Source of the DNA: Bacteroidota bacterium
Lineage (GTDB): Bacteria; Bacteroidota; Bacteroidia; Bacteroidales; UBA5342
Reading direction: 5' to 3'
Length of the DNA: 40,058 nt
Assembly: GCA_003249935.1 (NCBI GenBank)
Contig: QKHT01000289.1
Coordinates: forward strand, 1 to 40,058
Part shown: positions 9,268-17,421 of the stretch, in pieces
Position numbering within the stretch: the first letter of the stretch is position 1
Layout: each line of letters starts with the position of its first letter
Translations under genes and position numbers: made by a program
The notes under the pieces: generated by a model
The model's input: only the letters and a program-made list of their open reading frames with translations
Told to the model about the DNA's origin: nothing
Databases searched by the model: none

Positions 9268-9525
9268 ATGAAATTAAAATCGAATATAGCCATTAGCGAC
9301 AATGGATTTCTGTTTAATCCCGAAACAGGCGATTCGTACACGGTTAACCCCGTAGCTCGCGACATTATCAGGCTCATGCAAAACAACATGACCTTCGACG
9401 AGATAAAAATGATTATAATGGGTAAATATGAAGTATCGGACCTTGTACTCGACCGGGACTACCACGACCTGATTCGGATGCTTGAGATTTTCAATTTAAC
9501 AGTTGAGCCACATGAGCATGAGTAA
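9268..9525 (+). CDS. PqqD-like small protein (RiPP recognition element fold)
   Basis: The 85-residue cytosolic protein matches the PqqD pattern: a short beta-rich start, then NPETGDSYTVNPVARDIIRLM (read as two motifs, residues about 16-36), a TFDEIKMIIMGKYEV helix, and a final D-x-x-x-L-I-R-M-L helix. PqqD-fold proteins usually bind a peptide substrate and present it to a modifying enzyme. It is the first gene of a seven-gene run and its last codons overlap the start of the ATP-grasp gene, implying coupled translation and a shared job. No precursor peptide gene is visible beside it. It ends in alternating His and Glu, with a terminal Glu. The fold call is moderately sure; its partner is inferred. 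Confidence 0.7.
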   Translation: MKLKSNIAISDNGFLFNPETGDSYTVNPVARDIIRLMQNNMTFDEIKMIIMGKYEVSDLVLDRDYHDLIRMLEIFNLTVEPHEHE

Positions 9526-10564
9526 AATAAAACTGACAATTGGTGTTACCGGACTAAATAACACCGACAACCCCGGCCCCGGAGTTCCGGTAATTCGCGG
9601 AATAAGAGAATCTGATTTTTTTGAATGCCGTATAATAGGACTGGCCTACGAAAATATGGAACCTGGCATATACATGCCCGATCTGGTTGATAAAACATAT
9701 CAGATTCCATATCCTTCATCGGGGAGTGATGCCTTACTCGAACGGATTTTGGAAATAAATGAGATAGAACATCTCGATCTCATTATTCCGAATTTCGATG
9801 CCGAACTACAAACTTTTATGATGAGCGAAAAACATCTGAACCAAGCAGGCATCAAACTATTTTTACCAACAACCGAACAGTTTGAAGAACGCCATAAAAT
9901 GGTTTTAGATCAATATGGTAAAAAATACGGCGTTCTTGTTCCTAAAAGCATGTCGTTGACTACACTCAACGATGTGGCAGGGATTCGCGACGAATTCGAG
10001 TATCCGGTATTGGTAAAAGGGAAGTATTACGATGCTTATGTCGCTTACAATTCCGAGCAGGTAATTAGTCATTACAACCGTATTTCGGCCAAATGGGGGT
10101 TACCCGTAATTATTCAGGAATTTATTCGGGGTACTGAAGTTAATGTCATTGCCCTTGGCGACGGCCATGGCAACACCATGGCGGCAGTGCCCATGCGCAA
10201 ACAATTTATTACCGATAAGGGTAAAGCGTGGAGTGGCATAACCATTGCCGACGAAAAGATGCTTGAGATAACACGTTCGCTGATAAAACAAACAAAATGG
10301 CGGGGCGGCATGGAGCTCGAGATGATAAAAACAACAGCCGGAAAATACTATCTCATCGAAATAAATCCACGCATTCCGGCATGGGTCTATTTGGCGGTTG
10401 GTGCGGGCCAAAATATCCCCGAAGCACTCATTAAGCTGGCCCTTGGATTAGAAATTAAACCACTCGAAACCTATAAGGTTGGCACCATGTTTATACGCTA
10501 CTCTTACGATATTATCGGCGACATATCGCAATTCGAGAAACTCTCAATTTACGGTGAATTATAA
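9518..10564 (+). CDS. ATP-grasp ligase (carbamoyl-phosphate-synthase-like)
   Basis: ATP-grasp enzymes join a carboxylate to an amine or thiol through an acyl-phosphate. The 348-residue protein has an N-terminal Rossmann-like part (TIGVTGLNN), a central lysine strand (YPVLVKGKYYDAYVAY, about residue 165), the hinge region IIQEFIRGTEVNV, and the metal-binding EINPRIPAW near residue 285. It resembles the CPSase large-subunit-like branch rather than D-Ala-D-Ala ligase. Starts at 9503 (TTG), 9512 and 9518 are possible; 9518 gives ATGAGTAA overlapping the PqqD stop by 8 bases and is chosen. The overlap suggests that the PqqD-like protein delivers or is its substrate. The substrate itself is unknown. 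Confidence 0.8.
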   Translation: MSKIKLTIGVTGLNNTDNPGPGVPVIRGIRESDFFECRIIGLAYENMEPGIYMPDLVDKTYQIPYPSSGSDALLERILEINEIEHLDLIIPNFDAELQTFMMSEKHLNQAGIKLFLPTTEQFEERHKMVLDQYGKKYGVLVPKSMSLTTLNDVAGIRDEFEYPVLVKGKYYDAYVAYNSEQVISHYNRISAKWGLPVIIQEFIRGTEVNVIALGDGHGNTMAAVPMRKQFITDKGKAWSGITIADEKMLEITRSLIKQTKWRGGMELEMIKTTAGKYYLIEINPRIPAWVYLAVGAGQNIPEALIKLALGLEIKPLETYKVGTMFIRYSYDIIGDISQFEKLSIYGEL

Positions 10565-10586
10565 CTTAAAATCGATGCATACTATT

Positions 10587-11390
10587 ATGAAATCAATCCT
10601 TGCAACAATAGCGATTCTAACGCTTTCGATGGTCACTCAAGCTCAGCTTACGCTCGAAAAACACTACGATTACTCGGCCAATACAGTAAAAATAAACAAT
10701 ACCGATTATAAGCTTTACATTATGGATGTACCAAACAGTCAATGCCGGATATACAATCCCGACCATTCACTGTATAAAACCATCAATTTGCCTGTGCCTG
10801 CAAACAGTTATTTGTACGACATTAAATTTGTATCGCAAAACATGTTTAATTCCGACACAAAAATTGAGCTTTTATACACCTATTATGCTTATATCACAAC
10901 AGATACTGCCGGAAACGGCTATTACGAATATAATACAAAAATAATTAACGAATCGGGAACCGTTTTGGTATCGGCCCCAAAGGTGGTGTATTCTTACATT
11001 AAAGAACATAGTGCCGGTGTTTACAAGTTGTACCTTTATTCGACCGATTATTCATCGTGGCCCTATAAAGTGGGAACCGACATTTACAACATTCCGGGTA
11101 CAGTGCAAACCAGTGTCATAACCACCTCTGCCGATAATGCCATAAAACCGGCATTCCCCAATCCGGCCACCTCATTGGTTACTTTGCCTTATGCATTGAA
11201 CCACGGTTCAACCAAAGGTATAATTAAAATTTTGGACACGAAAGGCAATGAAGTGGCACAATACACTGTGGATAATGCCTTTAACAATCTTATAATACCG
11301 GTAGAAACAATGCCCAAGGGCACATATTTTTATTACCTCGAAACCGAAAATCATTTAAGAAATACTGTTCAAAAATTTATTATTAACTAA
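10587..11390 (+). CDS. Secreted protein with type IX sorting tail
   Basis: The 267-residue protein starts with a clear signal peptide (MKSILATIAILTLSMVTQAQ, cleaved after about residue 19). The middle (about 20-180) is rich in Tyr, Thr and beta-type patterns and is not recognised. The last ~80 residues form a Por secretion tail: AFPNPATSLVTL, a GIIKILDTKGNEV strand and KGTYFYYLE, then a final IIN. It would therefore be sent across the outer membrane by T9SS. The ATG at 10587 is used; an ATG at 10575 would add four residues, and frames reaching further upstream overlap the ATP-grasp gene. It sits between two enzyme genes of the same run, which makes it the exported member of that system. Confidence 0.8.
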   Translation: MKSILATIAILTLSMVTQAQLTLEKHYDYSANTVKINNTDYKLYIMDVPNSQCRIYNPDHSLYKTINLPVPANSYLYDIKFVSQNMFNSDTKIELLYTYYAYITTDTAGNGYYEYNTKIINESGTVLVSAPKVVYSYIKEHSAGVYKLYLYSTDYSSWPYKVGTDIYNIPGTVQTSVITTSADNAIKPAFPNPATSLVTLPYALNHGSTKGIIKILDTKGNEVAQYTVDNAFNNLIIPVETMPKGTYFYYLETENHLRNTVQKFIIN

Positions 11391-11407
11391 TTTAACGTCT
11401 ATTAATT

Positions 11408-12754
11408 ATGAGCAAACAAATATATGAACGCCCCATTATTAACCGCATAAACGCAGGGGTGCCGGACAAATTTGGCATGAGAAGCCGTATTAAAACGATG
11501 AACAACATAGATGGTGTTGCAATAAATACCATTACCGAAGAATTTGGATCACCGGTTTTTGTGGTTTCGGAACGAACCATTCGCGATCGCTATCACGAAG
11601 CATACCGGGCGTTCAGCACCAGGTATCCATCGGTAAAATTTGCATGGTCGTACAAAACCAACTACCTCGATGCAGTATGCCGTGTTTACCATAGCGAAGG
11701 TTCGTGGGCCGAAGTAGTATCGGGTTTCGAATACGAGAAAGCATTACAAAACGGGGTCGAAGGTAAAAACATACTTTTTAATGGCCCCGACAAACAACCA
11801 CACGAAATTAAAAGGGCCATCGAAAACGGGTCGTACCTGCATATCGACCATTTCGATGAGCTATATCTTGTTATAGAAACCGCCCGAAACCTCAACAAAA
11901 AAGCACTTGTCGCAATTAGAGTAAACATGGACACCGGCATTTACCCCATGTGGGACCGTTTTGGGTTCAACTACGAAAATGGGGAAGCATGGAGTGCCAT
12001 TTGTCGTATTATGTTACAGGAAAATCTCGAATTTGTTGGTCTGCACACGCATATCGGAACCTATATCATGTCGCCGGGAGCTTATGGCGTAGCGGCACAA
12101 AAATTGGCAGCCTTAGCCATTAAAACCAAACAAAAATACAACCACAGTATAAAATACATTGACATGGGCGGTGGCTTTGCTTCGAAAAACACATTAAAAG
12201 GGGCCTACCTTAGCGGAGCCGATACTTGCCCTACATTCGACCAATATGCCGAAGCCATTACTTCGGCTTTAATTACCAGCGACCTCGACCCGGCCAATTT
12301 GCCAACCCTGATTCTCGAAACCGGGCGGGCACTCATTGACGATGCAGGCTATCTGATTGGCCGCGTAAAAGCAAACAAACGCCTAAGCGATGGACGCAAA
12401 GCGATTGTGGTGGATTTTGGCATCAATAATTTGTTTACATCATTTTGGTACAACCATAATGTATTGCCGGTTCAGGTTCATACCCAAACCACCGAAGCCA
12501 CTACCATTTACGGCCCGTTGTGCATGAACATTGATATTATTCGCGATGTGGTTCAGTTTCCACCTCTCGAAACCGATGACCTTGTTGTGGTTGAACGCGT
12601 TGGCGCATACAATATGACACAATGGTTGCAGTTTATAACCTATCGGCCAAATATTGTTATGATTGATTCTGAAGGACATACTCATCTTATTCGCAAACGC
12701 GAAACCATCGAAACGTTTAATGCACAGGAAGTTGTTCCGGAAAAGTACAAATAA
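11408..12754 (+). CDS. Fold-III PLP-dependent decarboxylase, diaminopimelate-decarboxylase-like
   Basis: Alanine-racemase-fold enzyme of the LysA/ornithine decarboxylase superfamily; it would decarboxylate an amino acid in the cytosol. In the 448 residues I see the PLP lysine in AWSYKTNY (K83), EVVSGFEYEKAL for cofactor contacts, GLHTHIGTY, the glycine loop IDMGGGF, ILETGRALIDDAG (Thr where LysA usually has Pro), the second-subunit Cys in YGPLCMNID (C372) and a substrate-loop Tyr in GAYNMTQW. All catalytic parts are present, so it should be active. The unusual N-terminal 35 residues and the operon partners argue against plain lysine biosynthesis; it may act on a product of the ATP-grasp enzyme or supply its substrate. 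The start is 17 bases after the previous stop. Confidence 0.82.
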   Translation: MSKQIYERPIINRINAGVPDKFGMRSRIKTMNNIDGVAINTITEEFGSPVFVVSERTIRDRYHEAYRAFSTRYPSVKFAWSYKTNYLDAVCRVYHSEGSWAEVVSGFEYEKALQNGVEGKNILFNGPDKQPHEIKRAIENGSYLHIDHFDELYLVIETARNLNKKALVAIRVNMDTGIYPMWDRFGFNYENGEAWSAICRIMLQENLEFVGLHTHIGTYIMSPGAYGVAAQKLAALAIKTKQKYNHSIKYIDMGGGFASKNTLKGAYLSGADTCPTFDQYAEAITSALITSDLDPANLPTLILETGRALIDDAGYLIGRVKANKRLSDGRKAIVVDFGINNLFTSFWYNHNVLPVQVHTQTTEATTIYGPLCMNIDIIRDVVQFPPLETDDLVVVERVGAYNMTQWLQFITYRPNIVMIDSEGHTHLIRKRETIETFNAQEVVPEKYK

Positions 12755-12769
12755 CAGCAAATACATTCA

Positions 12770-14992
12770 ATGAAATTCATCGGGGTTCGCACCTTATGGG
12801 CTAATTTTACTGAAGCAGGACTCAACAGTTATGCTCAGGTTTTCTTTTCGAAAAACAAGGTTCTGGCCATTTTACTGCTTGTTGTTAGTTTTTTCGACTA
12901 TACAGCCGGATGTGCAGGCCTGCTGGCAGTAGTGGTTTCAATTTTGTTTGCCAATATGCTGGGATTAAGTACTGTAACCACACAGAGCGGTCAATACGGC
13001 TTTAACAACCTACTTATGGGATTGGCTTTGGGATTTACCTTTGAACCATCCATTCCGTTATTCGCAACGGTGGTCATAGCATCGGTATTCACCACTTTTG
13101 TAACCATTGCGATGCAGGGATGGCTGACAAAATACGGATTGCCATACCTCAGTTTGCCGTTTATTGTGGGAACCTGGATTTCGCTTATCGCAGCCTCGCG
13201 ATTTACTGTTTTGGGATTGAGTGCCAGAGATATATACAACGAAAACGCCTTGTATGCACTTGGAGGGAAATGGTTGCACGAGATGTTTTACAATTTCGAA
13301 ATGCTATTTCCCCAGATAGTAACCATCTATTTTAAAGCATTAGGTGCCATATTCTTTCAATTTAATGTGGTTGCCGGTGTACTAATAGCTATCGGATTGC
13401 TTATTTACTCGCGAATGGCGTTTGTATTGTCGATTCTCGGTTATTTTGTAGCCCTTGCTTTTTATAAAGTAATGGGGATTGACCTGCCAGGCATTTCGTA
13501 CACTTACATCGGGTTTAACTATATACTCACCTCCATTGCTTTAGGTGGCTACTACTTGGTACCGGGCAGAGGATCGTTTGCTGTTTCGTTTGCGATGCTA
13601 CCTATTGTAGGCTTAATTACGCTGGCATCCGAATCGATATTTGCAGTATTTCAGCTTTCGGTTTATTCATTGCCGTTTAATGTAACGGTTTTACTCTTTT
13701 TATACATTCTGAAATATCGGACAAAGGAAACATTCGGTATTACAGAAGTACCTTACCAGCACTTTAGTCCCGAAAGAAATTTTTACTTTAACTATTTAAA
13801 TCGCGATGAAAAAAAGAAAACAGGTTTTTTTAATCTGAGCCTCCCTTTTTACGGTGAATGGACGGTGAGTCAGGGCCACGACGGGGAATTTACCCACAAG
13901 AACGAATGGAAACACGCATGGGATTTTGAGATTTATCAGGATGGCAAACAGTTTGCCAACGACGGAAATGTGGTTACCGACTATTTTTGCTATGGCAAAC
14001 CGGTTTTAGCATCGGCCGACGGTATTATAGTGGAAGTGGTTGATGGTATTGCCGATAATGCCATTGGAGAAATGAATATACTTCGAAACTGGGGAAACAG
14101 CATAGTCATTTACCATCTACCCGGTGTTTATACACAACTCAGCCATCTCAAAAACGGTTCAATAAAAGTAAAAAAGGGCGATTCGGTAATTAAGGGTCAA
14201 CCTCTGGCAACATTGGGAAATTCGGGCCGTTCGCCCTATCCTCACCTTCACTTTCAGGTTCAAGCCTTTCAGTACGTTGGTTCAAAAACCATAAAATACC
14301 CCATTGGCAACTATCTTACCAACGACCGGGGTAAGTTTGATATGAAGTTTTTTGACTTACCACAATCGGGCGAAAAGTTAATAAATCCTACCACTTCGCC
14401 TTTGCTTGTATCGGCCTTTACGTTTGTACCCGGCCAAAGTTACCGGATAAAAGTTAGTGGCGAGGGGAGCATTCCGGTCGATTACAAAAAACTATTAGGA
14501 CTACAAAACATTGAAATTCTAACAGACAGCTACAACAATTCTTGTTTTTTCGACACAAACACAGGTGAAAAAGCTTATTTTGGCAACGATGGTTCATTTC
14601 ATACTTTTCTTAATTTCGATGGTCGATCCGGAAGTTTTTTAAAGTTATGGTCGCTGGTATTGAAAAAGGTTTACATGGGGTATTATCAACAGTTAGAATA
14701 TACCGACTCCATTCCGGTTCATTTTATGTTTCGCGGGCCTTTAAAAATACTGCACGATATTATAGCACCGTTGTATTCTTTTATTCGCACCACCTACTTT
14801 ATCCGTTATGTCAATTTGAATGAGGACTTTACAGGAGGAAATGCCACAATTGAAGGCGAAATATTCAATAATGTGTTTAACGTTAAGCGAAGTGTATGCA
14901 GGTTCAATATACTTTTAAACGAAAACGGAATCCAACAAATTGTCTTAGTTTATAGTAAGTTTATACTCAATTTTGAATGCAAAAGATCTTAA
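12770..14992 (+). CDS. Urea-transporter-like membrane domain fused to M23 metallopeptidase
   Basis: A 740-residue fusion. Residues about 25-310 are a polytopic membrane domain with urea transporter signatures, seen twice as internal repeats: QYGFNNLLMGLALG, LPFIVGTWISL, and IGFNYILTSIALGGYY. Residues about 360-510 form an M23/LytM peptidase: HAWDFE provides His and Asp zinc ligands and SPYPHLHFQ the second His pair, with GNSIVIYH and LGNSGRS between them. Residues 510-740 are an unrecognised beta-rich region. The membrane part should be a channel in the inner membrane with the peptidase outside or attached to it. The gene follows the decarboxylase by 15 bases and its end overlaps the next start by 16. 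Urea itself may not be the substrate: no urease genes are present, and the channel may carry another small amide or amine. Confidence 0.85.
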   Translation: MKFIGVRTLWANFTEAGLNSYAQVFFSKNKVLAILLLVVSFFDYTAGCAGLLAVVVSILFANMLGLSTVTTQSGQYGFNNLLMGLALGFTFEPSIPLFATVVIASVFTTFVTIAMQGWLTKYGLPYLSLPFIVGTWISLIAASRFTVLGLSARDIYNENALYALGGKWLHEMFYNFEMLFPQIVTIYFKALGAIFFQFNVVAGVLIAIGLLIYSRMAFVLSILGYFVALAFYKVMGIDLPGISYTYIGFNYILTSIALGGYYLVPGRGSFAVSFAMLPIVGLITLASESIFAVFQLSVYSLPFNVTVLLFLYILKYRTKETFGITEVPYQHFSPERNFYFNYLNRDEKKKTGFFNLSLPFYGEWTVSQGHDGEFTHKNEWKHAWDFEIYQDGKQFANDGNVVTDYFCYGKPVLASADGIIVEVVDGIADNAIGEMNILRNWGNSIVIYHLPGVYTQLSHLKNGSIKVKKGDSVIKGQPLATLGNSGRSPYPHLHFQVQAFQYVGSKTIKYPIGNYLTNDRGKFDMKFFDLPQSGEKLINPTTSPLLVSAFTFVPGQSYRIKVSGEGSIPVDYKKLLGLQNIEILTDSYNNSCFFDTNTGEKAYFGNDGSFHTFLNFDGRSGSFLKLWSLVLKKVYMGYYQQLEYTDSIPVHFMFRGPLKILHDIIAPLYSFIRTTYFIRYVNLNEDFTGGNATIEGEIFNNVFNVKRSVCRFNILLNENGIQQIVLVYSKFILNFECKRS

Positions 14993-16362
14993 TATTACTC
15001 ATGCTATTTGCACTATCGGCTAAAGCCGCCAGGCCGGTAAAATACAACTACACCGCCGATACATCGAGTTATAACATGTATTTAACGGGCCAATGGCATA
15101 GCATTATAAAACTGGCGAAGCATGACAAAGCGATCAATTTCTATTATTACAATCTTCGGGTTGCAATAGCCTATATGAACCTTGGCGATTTTAGCAAAGC
15201 CACCCAATGGTTTCGCCGGGCCGAAGAACTTTCAGCACATCAGGTTGAAACAGCAGGTTATCATTATCGTTCGGCCATCGCATCGGGCGAATTGTTCGAT
15301 GCACAACGATTGGCCGCACGCTTTCCGCAATTCGGGTTCAACAAAGCAAAGCCTCTAACCTATCTGGCAATCGATGCGGGGTTTAGTACAAATTCGGATT
15401 ACAACAATAATCTGAAGCGTAGCATTATCGCCAGTGGAACCGACGAATCGCAACAATTACTCACTAAGAACATGGATTTTAAAAATTTTTATGCCGGACA
15501 AAGGCTGAGCCCAACCATTTCGTTCAACGAAGCTTTCGGAACACTTAATTTGAACAAAACTCAGTGCTATACCTATTCTACGGGTGGCGACACAAACATT
15601 TCGGTTAATACCACCCAATGGCAAGCGTATTTCAACACACAAATATCATTAAACGACCGGTTCAGTTTTACACCTGCCATATCGGTTCTTGGATTAAAAA
15701 TCGGTTCGATACAAAAAACGTCCAATACCAAAACCATCATCGACAGCACCTATGTGGTTCAACCACCCAAAAAGCCATATTGGCAAATAAAATCGCGCAA
15801 TGTAACAACAAACTCGTACAACAGTTTCGAAAACACAGCCACACAATATATAGCATCGGTACGCGCCGACTATCGTTTGCCACATACAAATATGTGGATA
15901 TGCGGGTCAAAAAGCAACTTTAACACCCAAAAACAAACCCAATACGGGGCAGGCATCCGACAATATATTGGATCAAAAATATATATCGAGGGTGCTCTGG
16001 TTCATCTTAAAAACAACAAAAATCAATTTGTTAACGAAAGCAATGCCTGGATTTACAACGCCAGCACAGGTTTTCGGCTGAACCGCGTGAGCGCAGATTT
16101 GAGCTTTACCACGGGCGACATGCGCAACTACGCATCTAATAACGGCCTTGTTCTTTATAATAGCCTCGATATGGCAAAACAAATGATTGGCGGCAATATA
16201 AAATATCATATCATTCAAAACAAATTACTATTTTCGGCCTTTTACAACAGCAGCGTTATGGAAGGGTATGATTATAATTATATGAATGCTGTGTACAACA
16301 ATAAGAATACTTTTAATTACACAATGCATACAATTGCGGGAGGTATAACATGGATTTTTTAA
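14977..16362 (+). CDS. TPR plus outer-membrane beta-barrel protein
   Basis: The 461-residue protein has a signal peptide (MQKILILLMLFALSAKA), then two or three TPR-like helical pairs (FYYYNLRVAIAYMNLGDFSKA, residues about 50-110, given here as one repeat), then about 330 residues of alternating amphipathic strands rich in Asn, Thr and Tyr. It ends in a Phe after ITWI, the usual C-terminal signature of Bacteroidota outer-membrane barrels. It overlaps the transporter/peptidase gene by 16 bases and the next TPR gene by 13, so the three are likely translated together and may form an envelope-spanning unit. No specific barrel family is recognised; it could be a channel or a structural barrel. Confidence 0.72.
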   Translation: MQKILILLMLFALSAKAARPVKYNYTADTSSYNMYLTGQWHSIIKLAKHDKAINFYYYNLRVAIAYMNLGDFSKATQWFRRAEELSAHQVETAGYHYRSAIASGELFDAQRLAARFPQFGFNKAKPLTYLAIDAGFSTNSDYNNNLKRSIIASGTDESQQLLTKNMDFKNFYAGQRLSPTISFNEAFGTLNLNKTQCYTYSTGGDTNISVNTTQWQAYFNTQISLNDRFSFTPAISVLGLKIGSIQKTSNTKTIIDSTYVVQPPKKPYWQIKSRNVTTNSYNSFENTATQYIASVRADYRLPHTNMWICGSKSNFNTQKQTQYGAGIRQYIGSKIYIEGALVHLKNNKNQFVNESNAWIYNASTGFRLNRVSADLSFTTGDMRNYASNNGLVLYNSLDMAKQMIGGNIKYHIIQNKLLFSAFYNSSVMEGYDYNYMNAVYNNKNTFNYTMHTIAGGITWIF

Positions 16363-16967
16363 AGCATTTGATTATTGTAGCAACTTCTTTTTGCTATATG
16401 GCCATTCAGGCACAACCGAGCGACAAAACCATTGCTGCGTTTTCAAAAAGTTTTCAGTTAGAATCTGAAAAAAAATATGCTCAGGCCGGGTCGGCTCTTA
16501 CCGAAGTTTATAATAAAGATACGTATGAAATAAATTTGCGATTGGGTTGGTTGTTTTATAAGGCGGGCATGTATCCTGAATCGGAATCGTACTACCAACG
16601 TGCTGTTGAATTAATGCCTTATGCGGCGGAACCAAAATTAGGATTGGTTCAACCCAAAGCTGCCATGAACAAATGGGCCGAAGTTGAGGCACTTTACAAA
16701 AAAATATTAGATGTCATGCCCGACAACACTTATGTGCTATACAATTTATCGTTGATATACTACAACAAAGGCGATTACAGCAAAGCCAATCCACTATTGC
16801 AAAAGGTTATAAATCTGTATCCAACCGACTACGACAGCATGTTGCTGTTTGGCTGGAACAATTTGAAATCGGGCAAATATCGCGAGGCAAAACTCATGTT
16901 TCAGAAGGTTTTGTTGCTTTATCCGTCTAACGAATCGGCTACCGAAGGTCTTAAACTAATAAAATAA
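16350..16967 (+). CDS. Periplasmic TPR protein
   Basis: The 205-residue protein begins with a signal peptide (about 22 residues, ending AIQAQ) and consists of four to five tetratricopeptide repeats: AQAGSALTEVYNK, LGWLFYKAGMYPESE, YNLSLIYYNKGDYSKANP and GWNNLKSGKYREAKL. TPR proteins act as scaffolds. It is the last gene of the run, overlapping the barrel gene by 13 bases and ending 19 bases before a perfect terminator hairpin. Probably an assembly partner of the barrel or of the transporter/peptidase protein. The partner is inferred from gene order only. Confidence 0.8.
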   Translation: MDFLKHLIIVATSFCYMAIQAQPSDKTIAAFSKSFQLESEKKYAQAGSALTEVYNKDTYEINLRLGWLFYKAGMYPESESYYQRAVELMPYAAEPKLGLVQPKAAMNKWAEVEALYKKILDVMPDNTYVLYNLSLIYYNKGDYSKANPLLQKVINLYPTDYDSMLLFGWNNLKSGKYREAKLMFQKVLLLYPSNESATEGLKLIK

Positions 16968-16986
16968 AATTTAGGCAATATAATCC

Positions 16987-17018
16987 AACAATGCCGGGTT
17001 TCCCCACACGGCATTGTT
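16987..17018. terminator. Shared hairpin between convergent operons
   Basis: A perfect 10-base stem (AACAATGCCG and CGGCATTGTT) with a 12-base loop lies between the plus-strand TPR gene and the minus-strand NifX-like gene. It is positioned to end transcription from both sides. T-tracts are short on each strand. Confidence 0.75.
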
Positions 17019-17031
17019 AGATTATTTAAAA

Positions 17032-17400
17032 TTAATGCGAGCACACGTGCCCATCATCGTGGGTATGATCGCAAGTTTCTCCACTATCGGCCACTAAACC
17101 ACTGGCATAACTGTTTATAAGCTGTAATACATCGCCACTGCACCCCCGCACAACTTCAATACCGGCTGCGGTTACCTTATTTACGGCTCCCTGCCCCATG
17201 TTACCGGCCAAAAGAACAGAAACACCCATCTCTTTTAATTCGGTAGCAACATTGCTTTTGCATCCGCATCCTTTGGGCGCAGTAAAATGTGTAGTGGACA
17301 ATACCGCTCGGTTATCCGATAAAGTAACGATTGTGTAATAATCGCAATGACCAAAATGGTTATCAACCATACCATTACGTGTTGGAACTGCTATTTTCAT
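17032..17400 (-). CDS. NifB/NifX-family (dinitrogenase FeMo-cofactor domain) protein
   Basis: The 122-residue protein has the small RNase-H-like fold of the Nitro_FeMo-Co family: MKIAVPTRNGMVDNHFGHCDYY at the start (residues 1-22 in two motifs), PKGCGCKSNVA in the middle, LLAGNMGQGAVN and GIEVVRGCSGDV near the end. Such proteins bind iron-sulfur or iron-molybdenum clusters during their transport. The C-terminal tail is rich in His and Cys (DHTHDDGHVCSH), a likely extra metal site. Last gene of the DUF134 operon. No nitrogenase genes are in the window, so a nitrogenase role is not implied; similar stand-alone proteins occur in many anaerobes. Confidence 0.85.
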   Translation of the reverse strand: MKIAVPTRNGMVDNHFGHCDYYTIVTLSDNRAVLSTTHFTAPKGCGCKSNVATELKEMGVSVLLAGNMGQGAVNKVTAAGIEVVRGCSGDVLQLINSYASGLVADSGETCDHTHDDGHVCSH

Positions 17401-17421
17401 AATTTATTCTTTTTATATCGT

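Noticed and set aside
9268-9525. HPr-rel-A type system around the PqqD-like gene
   Set aside because: No HPr-kinase-like or nucleotidyltransferase gene is adjacent, so that known association does not apply.
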